The notes under the pieces are model-generated. The model saw nothing but the letters and a program-made list of their open reading frames with translations. It had not been told where the DNA came from and did not search any database. Shown one piece after another: positions 26,450 to 34,125 of a stretch of 64,000 nt of DNA; position 1 is the first letter of the stretch, and every line of letters starts with the position of its first letter. Source of the DNA: Mycolicibacter hiberniae (GTDB lineage: Bacteria > Actinomycetota > Actinomycetes > Mycobacteriales > Mycobacteriaceae); assembly GCF_010729485.1 (NCBI RefSeq), contig NZ_AP022609.1:3658001-3722000 (forward strand), in the 5' to 3' direction. The position numbers and the translations under genes were made by a program.

Positions 26450-28558
26450 ATGGCAGACAAGACCGGGACGTCACGGGGTACGAGCGCCGCCCCGACTGCG
26501 GCCACTCCGGCCGCCATTCGCAATGTCGTCCTGGTCGGTCCGCCCGGTTCGGGCAAAACCACGTTGGTGGAGGCAATGCTGGTATCCGCCGGGATGTTGC
26601 CGCGGGCCGGCTGCATTGCCGAGGGCACCACGGTCTGCGACTACGACGAGTCGGAACTTCGGCAGCAGCGATCGGTCGCGGTCGCCTGCGCCTCACTGGC
26701 CCACCACGGCGTCAAGGTGAACCTGATCGACACCCCGGGTTATGCCGATTTCCTCGGCGACCTGCGCGCCGGGTTGCGGGCCGCCGACTGTGCGCTGTTC
26801 GTGATCGCAGCCAACGACCACCTCGACGACACGGCCGCCGCACTGTGGCGCGAGTGCGGCCGGGCCGCCATGCCGCGCGCTGTGGTGGTGACCAAACTGG
26901 ACCACCCGCGGGCCGACTTCCCCGGGCAGCTTCAAGCCGCCCGCACCGCGTTCGGTCACGAGGTGCTGCCCCTGTATGTGCCCGGGCCGGCGGGCGGCTC
27001 CGGATTGATCGGGCTGCTGACCGCCGACACCTGTCCGGTACCCGGCGCCGAGGACCAGCGCAGCGCGCTGATCGAGGCGATCATCGAGGCATCCGAGGAC
27101 GAGTCGCTGTTGGACCGTTATCTGGCCGGCGAGCCGATCGACCCCGCGGTACTGGCCGCCGACCTGCATCGGGCGGTGGCGCGTGGTTCGTTTTTCCCGG
27201 TCATCCCGGTGTGCAGCAACACCGGCGCCGGCATAGGCGAACTGCTCAACGTCGTCACGACCGGCTTCCCCGCGCCTGCGGAGCATCCGCTGCCGGAGGT
27301 GTACAGGCCTAGCGGCGTGGCACGCTCCGGGCTCAGCTGCGATCCGGACGGGCCGCTGGTGGCCGAAGTCGTCCGGACCACCTCGGATCCCTACCTCGGG
27401 CGGATCAGCCTGGTCCGGGTGTTCTCCGGAACCATCCAGCAGGACAGCGGGATTCACGTCAGCGGTCATTGCGCCGGATTCTTCGGCGACGCCGCCGGCC
27501 GTGCCGATCACGACGAAGACGATCGGATCGGGACGCTGGCGTTTCCGTTCGGCAGGCAACAGCGCCCCGCCACCGTCGCGATCGCCGGGGACATCTGCAA
27601 CGTCGGCCGCCTCAGCCATGCCGAGACCGGCGACACCCTGTCCGGCAAGGACGAACCTCTGGTGTGCAAACCCTGGCCGACGCCGCATCCGCTGCTTCCC
27701 GTCGCCGTCATGCCGCACACCAAGTCCGACGAGGAGAAGCTGGCCGTGGGACTGGCCCGGCTGGCCGCCGAGGATGCGAGCCTGCGCATCGAGCGGAATC
27801 CGGAGACCCATCAGATCGTGCTGTGGTGCATGGGCGAAGCGCACTCGGGCATCGTCCTGGACGCGCTGGCCCACCGCTACGCGGTATCGGTGGACACGGT
27901 TGCGCTGCGGGTGGCACTGCGGGAAACGTTCTGCGCCACGGCCAAAGGCCATGGCCGGCACGTCAAGCAGTCCGGCGGTCACGGCCAATACGCCATTTGC
28001 GATATCGAAGTCGAGCCATTGGCGCCGGGCAGCGGCTTCGAATTCGTCGACCGTGTGGTCGGCGGTGTCGTGCCCCGGCAGTTCATCCCGAGCGTGGCCA
28101 AGGGCGTCCGCGCGCAGATGGAGCGTGGCCTGACCACCGACACCGGTGGCTATCCGGTGGTCGACATCCGGGTCACCCTGGTCGACGGTAAGGCGCACAG
28201 TGTCGACTCCTCCGATGTCGCGTTCCAGCTGGCCGGCGCCGCCGCCCTGCGCGACGCCGCCGCGCCCGGCGCGGTGCGTTTGCTCGAGCCTCTCGACGCT
28301 GTCAGCGTGCTGATTCCCGACGACCTGGTGGGCGCGGTGCTGGGCGATCTGTCCGCCCGCCGCGCCCGAGTGCTCGGCACCGATACGGCCGGCACCGGCC
28401 GCAGCCGCGTGAAGGCCGAAGTGCCCCAGATCGAGCTCATCCGGTACGCGGTCGACTTACGCTCGTTGACGCATGGTGCCGGTTCGTTCACCCGCGAGTT
28501 CGCCCGCTACGAACCGCTGCCGGAATCGGCGGCGGCCCACGCCGCCCGCACCGCCTGA
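26450..28558 (+). CDS. fusA2: EF-G-like GTPase, FusA2 type
   Basis: A 702-residue translational GTPase. G1 is GPPGSGKTT, G3 is DTPGY and G4 is TKLDHP. An EF-G domain IV-like region lies around residues 470-600 and an EF-G domain V (LEPLDAVSVLIPDDLVGAVLGDLSARR) at the end. It matches Rv0120c by position and length rather than the main EF-G. Such second EF-Gs may act in ribosome recycling or stress; here the role is inferred. Start ATG has a strong GGAGGAGG site. The N-terminal extension (MADKTGTSRGTSAAPT) is low-complexity. Confidence 0.93.
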   Translation: MADKTGTSRGTSAAPTAATPAAIRNVVLVGPPGSGKTTLVEAMLVSAGMLPRAGCIAEGTTVCDYDESELRQQRSVAVACASLAHHGVKVNLIDTPGYADFLGDLRAGLRAADCALFVIAANDHLDDTAAALWRECGRAAMPRAVVVTKLDHPRADFPGQLQAARTAFGHEVLPLYVPGPAGGSGLIGLLTADTCPVPGAEDQRSALIEAIIEASEDESLLDRYLAGEPIDPAVLAADLHRAVARGSFFPVIPVCSNTGAGIGELLNVVTTGFPAPAEHPLPEVYRPSGVARSGLSCDPDGPLVAEVVRTTSDPYLGRISLVRVFSGTIQQDSGIHVSGHCAGFFGDAAGRADHDEDDRIGTLAFPFGRQQRPATVAIAGDICNVGRLSHAETGDTLSGKDEPLVCKPWPTPHPLLPVAVMPHTKSDEEKLAVGLARLAAEDASLRIERNPETHQIVLWCMGEAHSGIVLDALAHRYAVSVDTVALRVALRETFCATAKGHGRHVKQSGGHGQYAICDIEVEPLAPGSGFEFVDRVVGGVVPRQFIPSVAKGVRAQMERGLTTDTGGYPVVDIRVTLVDGKAHSVDSSDVAFQLAGAAALRDAAAPGAVRLLEPLDAVSVLIPDDLVGAVLGDLSARRARVLGTDTAGTGRSRVKAEVPQIELIRYAVDLRSLTHGAGSFTREFARYEPLPESAAAHAARTA

Positions 28559-28596
28559 CCGCCGGACCACCGGACCACCGGACCGAGAGGATGCCG

Positions 28597-29079
28597 ATGT
28601 CGACGATCGCCGGGTTGCCCGCGCACATGCTGTTGCTGCACGTGGTGGTGGCGCTGGTGCCGATCACCGCCGTACTGCTGATCGTGTGCGCGTTGTGGCC
28701 GGCGGCCAGGCGGCGGCTGGTCTGGCTGCTGGTGGTCTTCTCCGCCATCACGCTGCTGGTGACTCCGCTGACGGTGACGGCCGGCGAATGGCTGGCCGAC
28801 ACCGGCAAATTCGCCGGCTCGCCCGAGCTGGACGCGCACATGGCCGCCGGGGGTTACGGCCTCTACATGGCCGTGGGTCTGGCGATCGCCACCGCGCTGC
28901 TCGTCGGCCTGCACGTAGCACTGTCCCGCGGCAGCAAAGTCGGCCCGCTGCTACGGGCCGGGGTCGTGGCCGTGGTGATCGCGCTGGCCAGCGGGGCGAT
29001 GTTGGCGATCCACAACATCGGCTCGACGGGGACCGAGGCGGCCTGGGGAAACCTCCTCACCGCGTCGGATACCGACTGA
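28597..29079 (+). CDS. DUF2231-type four-helix membrane protein
   Basis: A 160-residue membrane protein with helices at about residues 10-32, 44-65, 85-110 and 125-145. The segments AHMLLLHVVVALVPITAVLL and AGEWLADTGKFAGSPELDAHMAAGGYGLYMA fit the DUF2231 family, whose His residues may bind haem or metal, function unknown. Start ATG 28597 is preferred because GAGAGG lies 8 bases upstream. It is 38 bases after fusA2, in probable co-transcription. Confidence 0.75.
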   Translation: MSTIAGLPAHMLLLHVVVALVPITAVLLIVCALWPAARRRLVWLLVVFSAITLLVTPLTVTAGEWLADTGKFAGSPELDAHMAAGGYGLYMAVGLAIATALLVGLHVALSRGSKVGPLLRAGVVAVVIALASGAMLAIHNIGSTGTEAAWGNLLTASDTD

Positions 29080-29118
29080 CCCTGCACTGACCGCGCCGCA
29101 GTTGGCACAATGGACGCC

Positions 29119-29886
29119 ATGCGCAATGTGTGGCGGGGAATCGTGGCGATTGCCGGGTCGGTGGGCCTGGTGTTCGGATCCTTGGGGGCAGCAACGGCCG
29201 GCGTCAGCCAGGCCGCTCTGACGTCGCCGGCGAGCGGGCCGGCCGTCGCCGCGATCGAACCTGCCGCCGGCTCGGTCGTCGGGGTGGCCTACCCGGTGAT
29301 CGTGACGTTCGCCGGACCGGTTCGCGACCGCGCGGCCGCAGAACGGGGCATCCGGATCGACACCCCGGGCAAGCCGGTCGGCCATTTCGAGTGGACGGAC
29401 AGCGACGTCGTGCAGTGGGTCCCCGACAGCTATTGGGCGCCGCACAGCAAGATCAGCGTCGACGCCCACGGGATGTCGACCGGCTTCGAGACCGGCGACG
29501 CGGTGGTGGGGCTCGCCGACATCTCCGACCACACCTTCACCGTCAGCATCAACGGCGATGTCCAGCGGATCATGGCCGCATCGATGGGCAAGCCGAAGCG
29601 TCCCACCCCGACCGGCTCGTTCACCGCGCTGTCGAAAGAGCGCACCATCAAGTTCGATTCACGAACCATCGGCATTCCACTCAATGACCCCGAGGGCTAT
29701 CTGCTCAACGGCGAGTACGCCGTTCGGGTCACATGGAGCGGCGTATACGTGCATTCCGCTCCCTGGTCGGTGGGCTCGCAGGGTTACTCCAACGTCAGCC
29801 ACGGCTGCATCAACCTCAGCCCCGACGACGCCGCGTGGTACTTCAACACGGTGCGTCTCGGCGACCCGATCATCGTCCAGGCCTAG
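29119..29886 (+). CDS. ldtA: L,D-transpeptidase LdtA (YkuD domain)
   Basis: A 255-residue protein with an N-terminal signal peptide (about 1-30), an Ig-like domain (about 45-125) and a YkuD catalytic domain (about 125-255). The catalytic motif HSAPW...SHGCINLS is complete, with Cys230 (equivalent to Cys226 of M. tuberculosis LdtMt1) and His228. It makes 3-3 peptidoglycan cross-links in the cell wall. The order with the EF-G-like gene matches Rv0116c in mirror image. ATG 29119 is chosen because CACAAT lies 7 bases upstream; ATG 29110 is the alternative. A 15-base-arm hairpin follows. Confidence 0.94.
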   Translation: MRNVWRGIVAIAGSVGLVFGSLGAATAGVSQAALTSPASGPAVAAIEPAAGSVVGVAYPVIVTFAGPVRDRAAAERGIRIDTPGKPVGHFEWTDSDVVQWVPDSYWAPHSKISVDAHGMSTGFETGDAVVGLADISDHTFTVSINGDVQRIMAASMGKPKRPTPTGSFTALSKERTIKFDSRTIGIPLNDPEGYLLNGEYAVRVTWSGVYVHSAPWSVGSQGYSNVSHGCINLSPDDAAWYFNTVRLGDPIIVQA

Positions 29887-29893
29887 CCGACCA

Positions 29894-29942
29894 CAAACGC
29901 GACGCAACTGCAGTGGGCAAGCGCCCCGTTGCGTCGCGTTTG
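29894..29942. terminator. Perfect 15-base-arm hairpin after ldtA
   Basis: Arms 29894-29908 and 29928-29942 are perfect reverse complements rich in GC, with a 19-base loop. It lies 8 bases beyond the ldtA stop and 21 bases beyond the end of the small minus-strand ORF, so it probably terminates both. Confidence 0.8.
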
Positions 29943-29962
29943 CGCTCGGCTCGCCTCGGGCC

Positions 29963-30139
29963 TCAGCAGGCGCCGAGCACCGCGGTGGGCATGTGTGCGA
30001 CGTAGCGCTCGGCGCGCTGGTCGCGACCCATCTCGCGGCGAGCGGCCAGGTGCCGACGCAGCCGGTTCGGCCGACGGCTACCCCCCGAACGCGCGGTCGA
30101 GCCGTCGAGAGCAAGAACACCGGTGATAAAGGGACCCAT
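29963..30139 (-). CDS. Small basic ORF, 58 residues, unknown
   Basis: An ATG frame with an AGGAG site ending 6 bases before it, which is unusually good for chance. The 58 residues begin GPFITGVLALDGS, have an Arg-rich middle (RLRRHLAARREMGRDQRAERY) and end PTAVLGAC. There is no signal peptide or membrane segment. I do not recognise a family. It is 63 bases downstream of another small frame on the same strand. Conservation of the frame in related genomes would confirm it; synonymous substitutions would be the test. Confidence 0.5.
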   Translation of the reverse strand: MGPFITGVLALDGSTARSGGSRRPNRLRRHLAARREMGRDQRAERYVAHMPTAVLGAC

Positions 30140-30202
30140 GATTTTCTCCTGCCGGGAAGGTCACCGGCCGGCCCAACCGCCAGGGTTTGGCGGAACTGAG
30201 AT

Positions 30203-30289
30203 TCAGACCGCAGCGCAGGAGCCGGAGCCGGTGAGGAACAGATCGGTCATCGAACACGGATACGGATGTGGACCGTCACTAGAACTCAC
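30203..30289 (-). CDS. 28-residue peptide ORF, unknown
   Basis: A GTG frame with AAGGAGG 10 bases upstream encodes 28 residues, Ser/Gly/Cys-rich, ending LTGSGSCAAV. An internal ATG at residue 14 would give a 15-residue form. It is too short for family recognition and could be an uORF-like leader of the 58-residue ORF. The strong ribosome binding site is the main reason to report it; expression data would be decisive. Confidence 0.35.
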   Translation of the reverse strand: MSSSDGPHPYPCSMTDLFLTGSGSCAAV

Positions 30290-30421
30290 TTCGCCCTCAC
30301 CTCCTTCCGGCCAGGACACACGGGCATGTCGGGGCAATTGCCACCATGGTCGCATCGAAACACCGGACCGTCAAACGCAAATGGGCTGCGACGACATCGG
30401 ACGCTCTACCGATGGCCCCTG

Positions 30422-30453
30422 GCGGTTACCCGAAACCCCTTTGCGGTAAACGC
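30422..30453 (-). terminator. Weak hairpin after the carboxylic acid reductase gene
   Basis: Nine-base arms with one mismatch (GCGGTTACC and GGTAAACGC on the plus strand) lie 17 to 48 bases downstream of the reductase stop. Moderate support only. Confidence 0.45.
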
Positions 30454-30469
30454 TATTCGCGCGTTTCCC

Positions 30470-33400
30470 TCACAGCAGGCCGAGCAGTTGCAGATCCGTG
30501 ACGTACTTGACGATCACTGCCGGGGTCACGTGCGGGATGTCGGCATGCTCGGGATCCGGCCCGATTCCGGCGGACTGGACCGCAGCCCGGAATCTGTCCG
30601 TCGGCGCAATCGACCCGCAGATCGGCGGCTGCGGCTTCTGATAGTTGTGCAGCAGCGGCAGCAGTGACGCCTGGCGCTGGCGTTCGGGCAGCGCCCGCAG
30701 CGTGGTCTCGAACCGCTGCAGCCAGTCGCCGTAGTCGGCGATCCGCCGGATCGGGTAGCCGGCCTCGATGAGCCAGTCGACGAACTCATCCATGCCCAGC
30801 CCGTCGTCGTAGGGGTTCATCACGTGGTAGGTGGTGTAGTCCCCGCCTGCCGCCGCGGCCAGGGTTGTGGACGCCTCGGCGATGAACTCCACCGGCAGGC
30901 CGTCGTAGTGGGCGCGCTGCCGGTGGCCGTCGTGACTCAACTCGTAGAAGGATCCGGGCGCCACCCCGGTGGCCACCAGGCTGAACATCATCCGGCTGAA
31001 CATGTCGGGCAGGTTGAGCTGGCCGGCGTAGCTGGTGTCGGCCAGGATCATGTCGCAGCGGAACACCGCCACCGGCAGGCCGCACAGGTCGTTGGCCTCG
31101 CGCAGCAGCACCTCACCGGCCCACTTGCTGGTGCCGTACCCGTTGGCGTAGGCGTCGTTGATCGCCCGAACCGGGCTCATCACGCGCACGTCGGCGTCTT
31201 CGGTGAACGCGCCATTCGGGACCTGGTCGCCGACAGCGATGGTGGAGAAGTAGGTGAACGGCTTGATCTTGCCGGTGAGCGCGAGCCGGATGAGCTCTGC
31301 GGTGCCAAGCGCGTTCGGCCCGAACAGTTCGCTGTAGGGCAGCACGTGGTTGACCAAGGCGGCCGGGTCGATGATGACATCGACCGTGTCTGCCAGGCGC
31401 TGCCAAACCTCTTGTTCCAGGCCGAGATTGGCCTCACCCTTGTCCCCGGCGACAACCTCCAGATGCCCGTCGGCCAGCTCTGTGTAGCGGGCCAGCAACT
31501 GCCGGTCTCCGCTGTCGAAGACGCTGTCGAGGCGCCGGCGGGCTTCCCGGTCGGACTTCGCCCGCACCAGGCAGATCAGCTTGCCGCCCACCGGTGCCAA
31601 CCGCTGCAGCCACTGCAGCGCCAAGTAGCGACCGAGGAAGCCGGTCGCACCGGTCAACAGCACGGTGCGCACCTCTTCGGACGGTCCGGGCAGCGTCGCC
31701 GCCGCGGCCAGCGTGGCCTCGCCAACGAATTTGTCCAGGGTCAGGTCGGCTGCGGCCACATGGTCGGCGTCACGACCGTGCACCGAAGCAAACGTCGGCC
31801 GCTTGGCACCGGCTTGCTCGGCACTGCGCTGCACGTCGATGTAGTCGGCTATTGCAGCCAGATCGTTTGCCGGACTGACGATTACGCCGACCGGTACATC
31901 GACGTCGAAGATGTCCCGCAGCAGATTTCCGAACGTCAGAGCGGACAGTGAGTCGCCGCCCAGGTCGGTGAAGTGCACATCGGGCGCCAGGTCGCCGGCG
32001 GCGGCTCCCAACAACGCCGCAGCGGCCCGCGCGACCGTCTCCAGCACCGGCCGCTGCGCGCCGTGGTGGCGCAGGTCGCTCAGCTCATCGGCCTGACCCG
32101 CGGCCAGTTCCGCGTAGCGGCGTTCCAGGCGCTGGCCGTAATGCGCCTTCAGCTTGGGCCAGGCCAGTTTGCGGATCCCGGTCAGCAGTCCGTTCTCGAG
32201 CGTGAACGGCTCGGTCTCGATGAGGAAGTCACGGGGCACCTCGTAGGACTGCAAGTCGGCGTCTCTTGCCACCTGCTGCAGCGACTCGCCGATCGCCGCC
32301 TTCAGGTCGGCCTCGGAGTCGAAGCGCGCCTGGGCCTGCGGGGTGGGGACCACCACGGCCAGCAGGTAGGGCTGTGCGCTGTTGCCGTAGACGTAGACCT
32401 GGTTGACCAGCGGGCTGTTGCCGAACACGGCCTCCAGCTTCGCCAGGGTGACGAATTCGCCCTGCGCAAGCTTGAGGACGTTGTTGCGGCGGTCGACGTA
32501 GACCAGCCGGTCGGGCGCGATCTCGGCGACCACGTCGCCGGTGCGGTAGTAGCCGTCGGCGTCGAAGACCTCGGCGGTCACGTCGGGCCGCTTGTAGTAG
32601 CCGGGGAACAGGTTCTCGGTCTTGAGCAGCAGCTCGCCGCGCGGGTGCGGGGTGTCGCTGCCGAAATAGCCCAGATCCGGCACGTCGACCAGTTTGTAGT
32701 CGATAACCGGGGGACGTCGCACCGCACCGTCCATGAGCACCATGCCCGCTTCGGTGGACCCGTAGCCGTTGCTGACGTGCAGCTCGGTCAGCTCATCGAC
32801 CCAGGACCGCAGTTCGTCGGAGATCGGCGCGGAGCCGGTCATCGCGAAGATGCACCGCCCGCCGAGCAGTTCTGCCCTCATCTGCGCCAAGACCCCCGCT
32901 TCGGCGTCCGCCCGCGCTGCGCCCATGCCGTCGACTTCACTGCGGAAGTGCTGGTAGAGCATCTCCCAGATCCGGGGGACGAAGTTCAGCTCGGTCGGCC
33001 GCACCAACGCGAGGTCTTCGAGGAACGTGGACAGATCGCTGCGCGCGCTGAAGTAGGCGGTTCCGCCGTTGCCCAGGGTGCCGTACAGGATGCCGCGCCC
33101 CATGATGTGGCTCATCGGCATGAAGTTCAGGGTGATCGAGACAGCGGTCGGGCCGAACCAGTTCTTGGCCGACCGCACCCACATCCGGGTCACATTGCCC
33201 TCCGGGTACATCGCGCCCTTGGGGGCTCCGGTGCTGCCGGAGGTGTAGACCAACAGGGCCAGCCGGTCGGGCTCGCCGCCGAAGTCGTTGGGCAGCGACA
33301 AAGAGCGGCCGCGGGTCAGCAGGTCGCCCAGCGGCTCGACCACCACCTCGTACCCCGTCAGGCGTGCCCGCGCCGCGGCCAGCGCGTCGCGGTGGTCGTC

Positions 33401-33985
33401 GAGCTGTTCGTGGTAGTCGAAGACCACCAGCCGGGTGGGGACCGGCCCGGTCAGGGCCAGCGCGACCGCGTCGTCCAGCGAGTCGACACTGGCGGCGATG
33501 ACACGGGGCTCGGTCTCGGCGGCGATGGGCACCAGAGCGCTGAGGGCCGCCGACGTCTGCAGCGGCACCGAGACGGCACCGATCATGCCCAGCGCCACAT
33601 CGATGACGGTGTAGTCGACGCTGGTGAAGCCCAGCACCGCGACCCGGTCACCGGGGCGCACAGCGCCGGCGGCCAGGGCGGCCGCCGCAGCGCGGACCCG
33701 CTGCCCCAGTTCGCCGTAGGTGATGGTGTCGTAACGCGGAAGCAGCACGGCGGTGGTGCGCCCGGTGGCGGGATCGGTCACGTAGTCGACGGCGCGTTGC
33801 CCCAGCGCGGGGCGCTCGGCGTAGCCGTCGAAGACGGTCTGGATCACCTGCGCCAACCGCGGCAGACGTTCGAGCTCGGCGGAGATGGCCGGGTCGGGTC
33901 GGGCGGCGGCGAACTGCGGGTCGGTGGCGACCAACTCGGCAACGCGGCGGGTGAGGCGCTCCTCGGATTCGATAACAGTGGACAT
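30470..33985 (-). CDS. car: Carboxylic acid reductase
   Basis: A 1171-residue enzyme in family order. An adenylation domain (about 1-640) carries YTSGSTGAPKG and SNGYGSTEAG. A phosphopantetheine carrier has the attachment serine at about 679 (LGGDSLS). An NADPH reductase domain begins near residue 775 with TGATGFLGR. It converts carboxylic acids to aldehydes using ATP and NADPH after activation by a phosphopantetheinyl transferase, which is not in this window. Related proteins are M. tuberculosis FadD9 (Rv2590) and M. marinum CAR. Start ATG 33985 follows an AGAGGT site. It is not part of the Rv0110-Rv0130 order and looks inserted. A short dyad lies upstream. Confidence 0.96.
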   Translation of the reverse strand: MSTVIESEERLTRRVAELVATDPQFAAARPDPAISAELERLPRLAQVIQTVFDGYAERPALGQRAVDYVTDPATGRTTAVLLPRYDTITYGELGQRVRAAAAALAAGAVRPGDRVAVLGFTSVDYTVIDVALGMIGAVSVPLQTSAALSALVPIAAETEPRVIAASVDSLDDAVALALTGPVPTRLVVFDYHEQLDDHRDALAAARARLTGYEVVVEPLGDLLTRGRSLSLPNDFGGEPDRLALLVYTSGSTGAPKGAMYPEGNVTRMWVRSAKNWFGPTAVSITLNFMPMSHIMGRGILYGTLGNGGTAYFSARSDLSTFLEDLALVRPTELNFVPRIWEMLYQHFRSEVDGMGAARADAEAGVLAQMRAELLGGRCIFAMTGSAPISDELRSWVDELTELHVSNGYGSTEAGMVLMDGAVRRPPVIDYKLVDVPDLGYFGSDTPHPRGELLLKTENLFPGYYKRPDVTAEVFDADGYYRTGDVVAEIAPDRLVYVDRRNNVLKLAQGEFVTLAKLEAVFGNSPLVNQVYVYGNSAQPYLLAVVVPTPQAQARFDSEADLKAAIGESLQQVARDADLQSYEVPRDFLIETEPFTLENGLLTGIRKLAWPKLKAHYGQRLERRYAELAAGQADELSDLRHHGAQRPVLETVARAAAALLGAAAGDLAPDVHFTDLGGDSLSALTFGNLLRDIFDVDVPVGVIVSPANDLAAIADYIDVQRSAEQAGAKRPTFASVHGRDADHVAAADLTLDKFVGEATLAAAATLPGPSEEVRTVLLTGATGFLGRYLALQWLQRLAPVGGKLICLVRAKSDREARRRLDSVFDSGDRQLLARYTELADGHLEVVAGDKGEANLGLEQEVWQRLADTVDVIIDPAALVNHVLPYSELFGPNALGTAELIRLALTGKIKPFTYFSTIAVGDQVPNGAFTEDADVRVMSPVRAINDAYANGYGTSKWAGEVLLREANDLCGLPVAVFRCDMILADTSYAGQLNLPDMFSRMMFSLVATGVAPGSFYELSHDGHRQRAHYDGLPVEFIAEASTTLAAAAGGDYTTYHVMNPYDDGLGMDEFVDWLIEAGYPIRRIADYGDWLQRFETTLRALPERQRQASLLPLLHNYQKPQPPICGSIAPTDRFRAAVQSAGIGPDPEHADIPHVTPAVIVKYVTDLQLLGLL

Positions 33986-34061
33986 GGTCAACCTCTAATG
34001 GGATATCGCGTGAAATTGCTTTATGACGTGCGCGGGCACGATCCGCACCCACACAACTACG

Positions 34062-34074
34062 TTAGCAAAACTAA
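34062..34074. promoter_or_regulatory. Candidate operator upstream of the carboxylic acid reductase gene
   Basis: TTAG (34062-34065) and CTAA (34071-34074) are inverted around CAAAA within an AT-rich stretch, about 77 bases upstream of the start. This resembles TetR-type operators but the arms are short. Confidence 0.35.
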
Positions 34075-34125
34075 GTTAATGGATAATCCCGGCGCGGGTG
34101 TGACGTTGCACTCACGCCACGGCAG

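Noticed and set aside
30203..30289. Small ORF as mycofactocin precursor or metallothionein
   Set aside because: It lacks the C-terminal IDGxCGVY-like end of MftA and has too few cysteines for a metallothionein.
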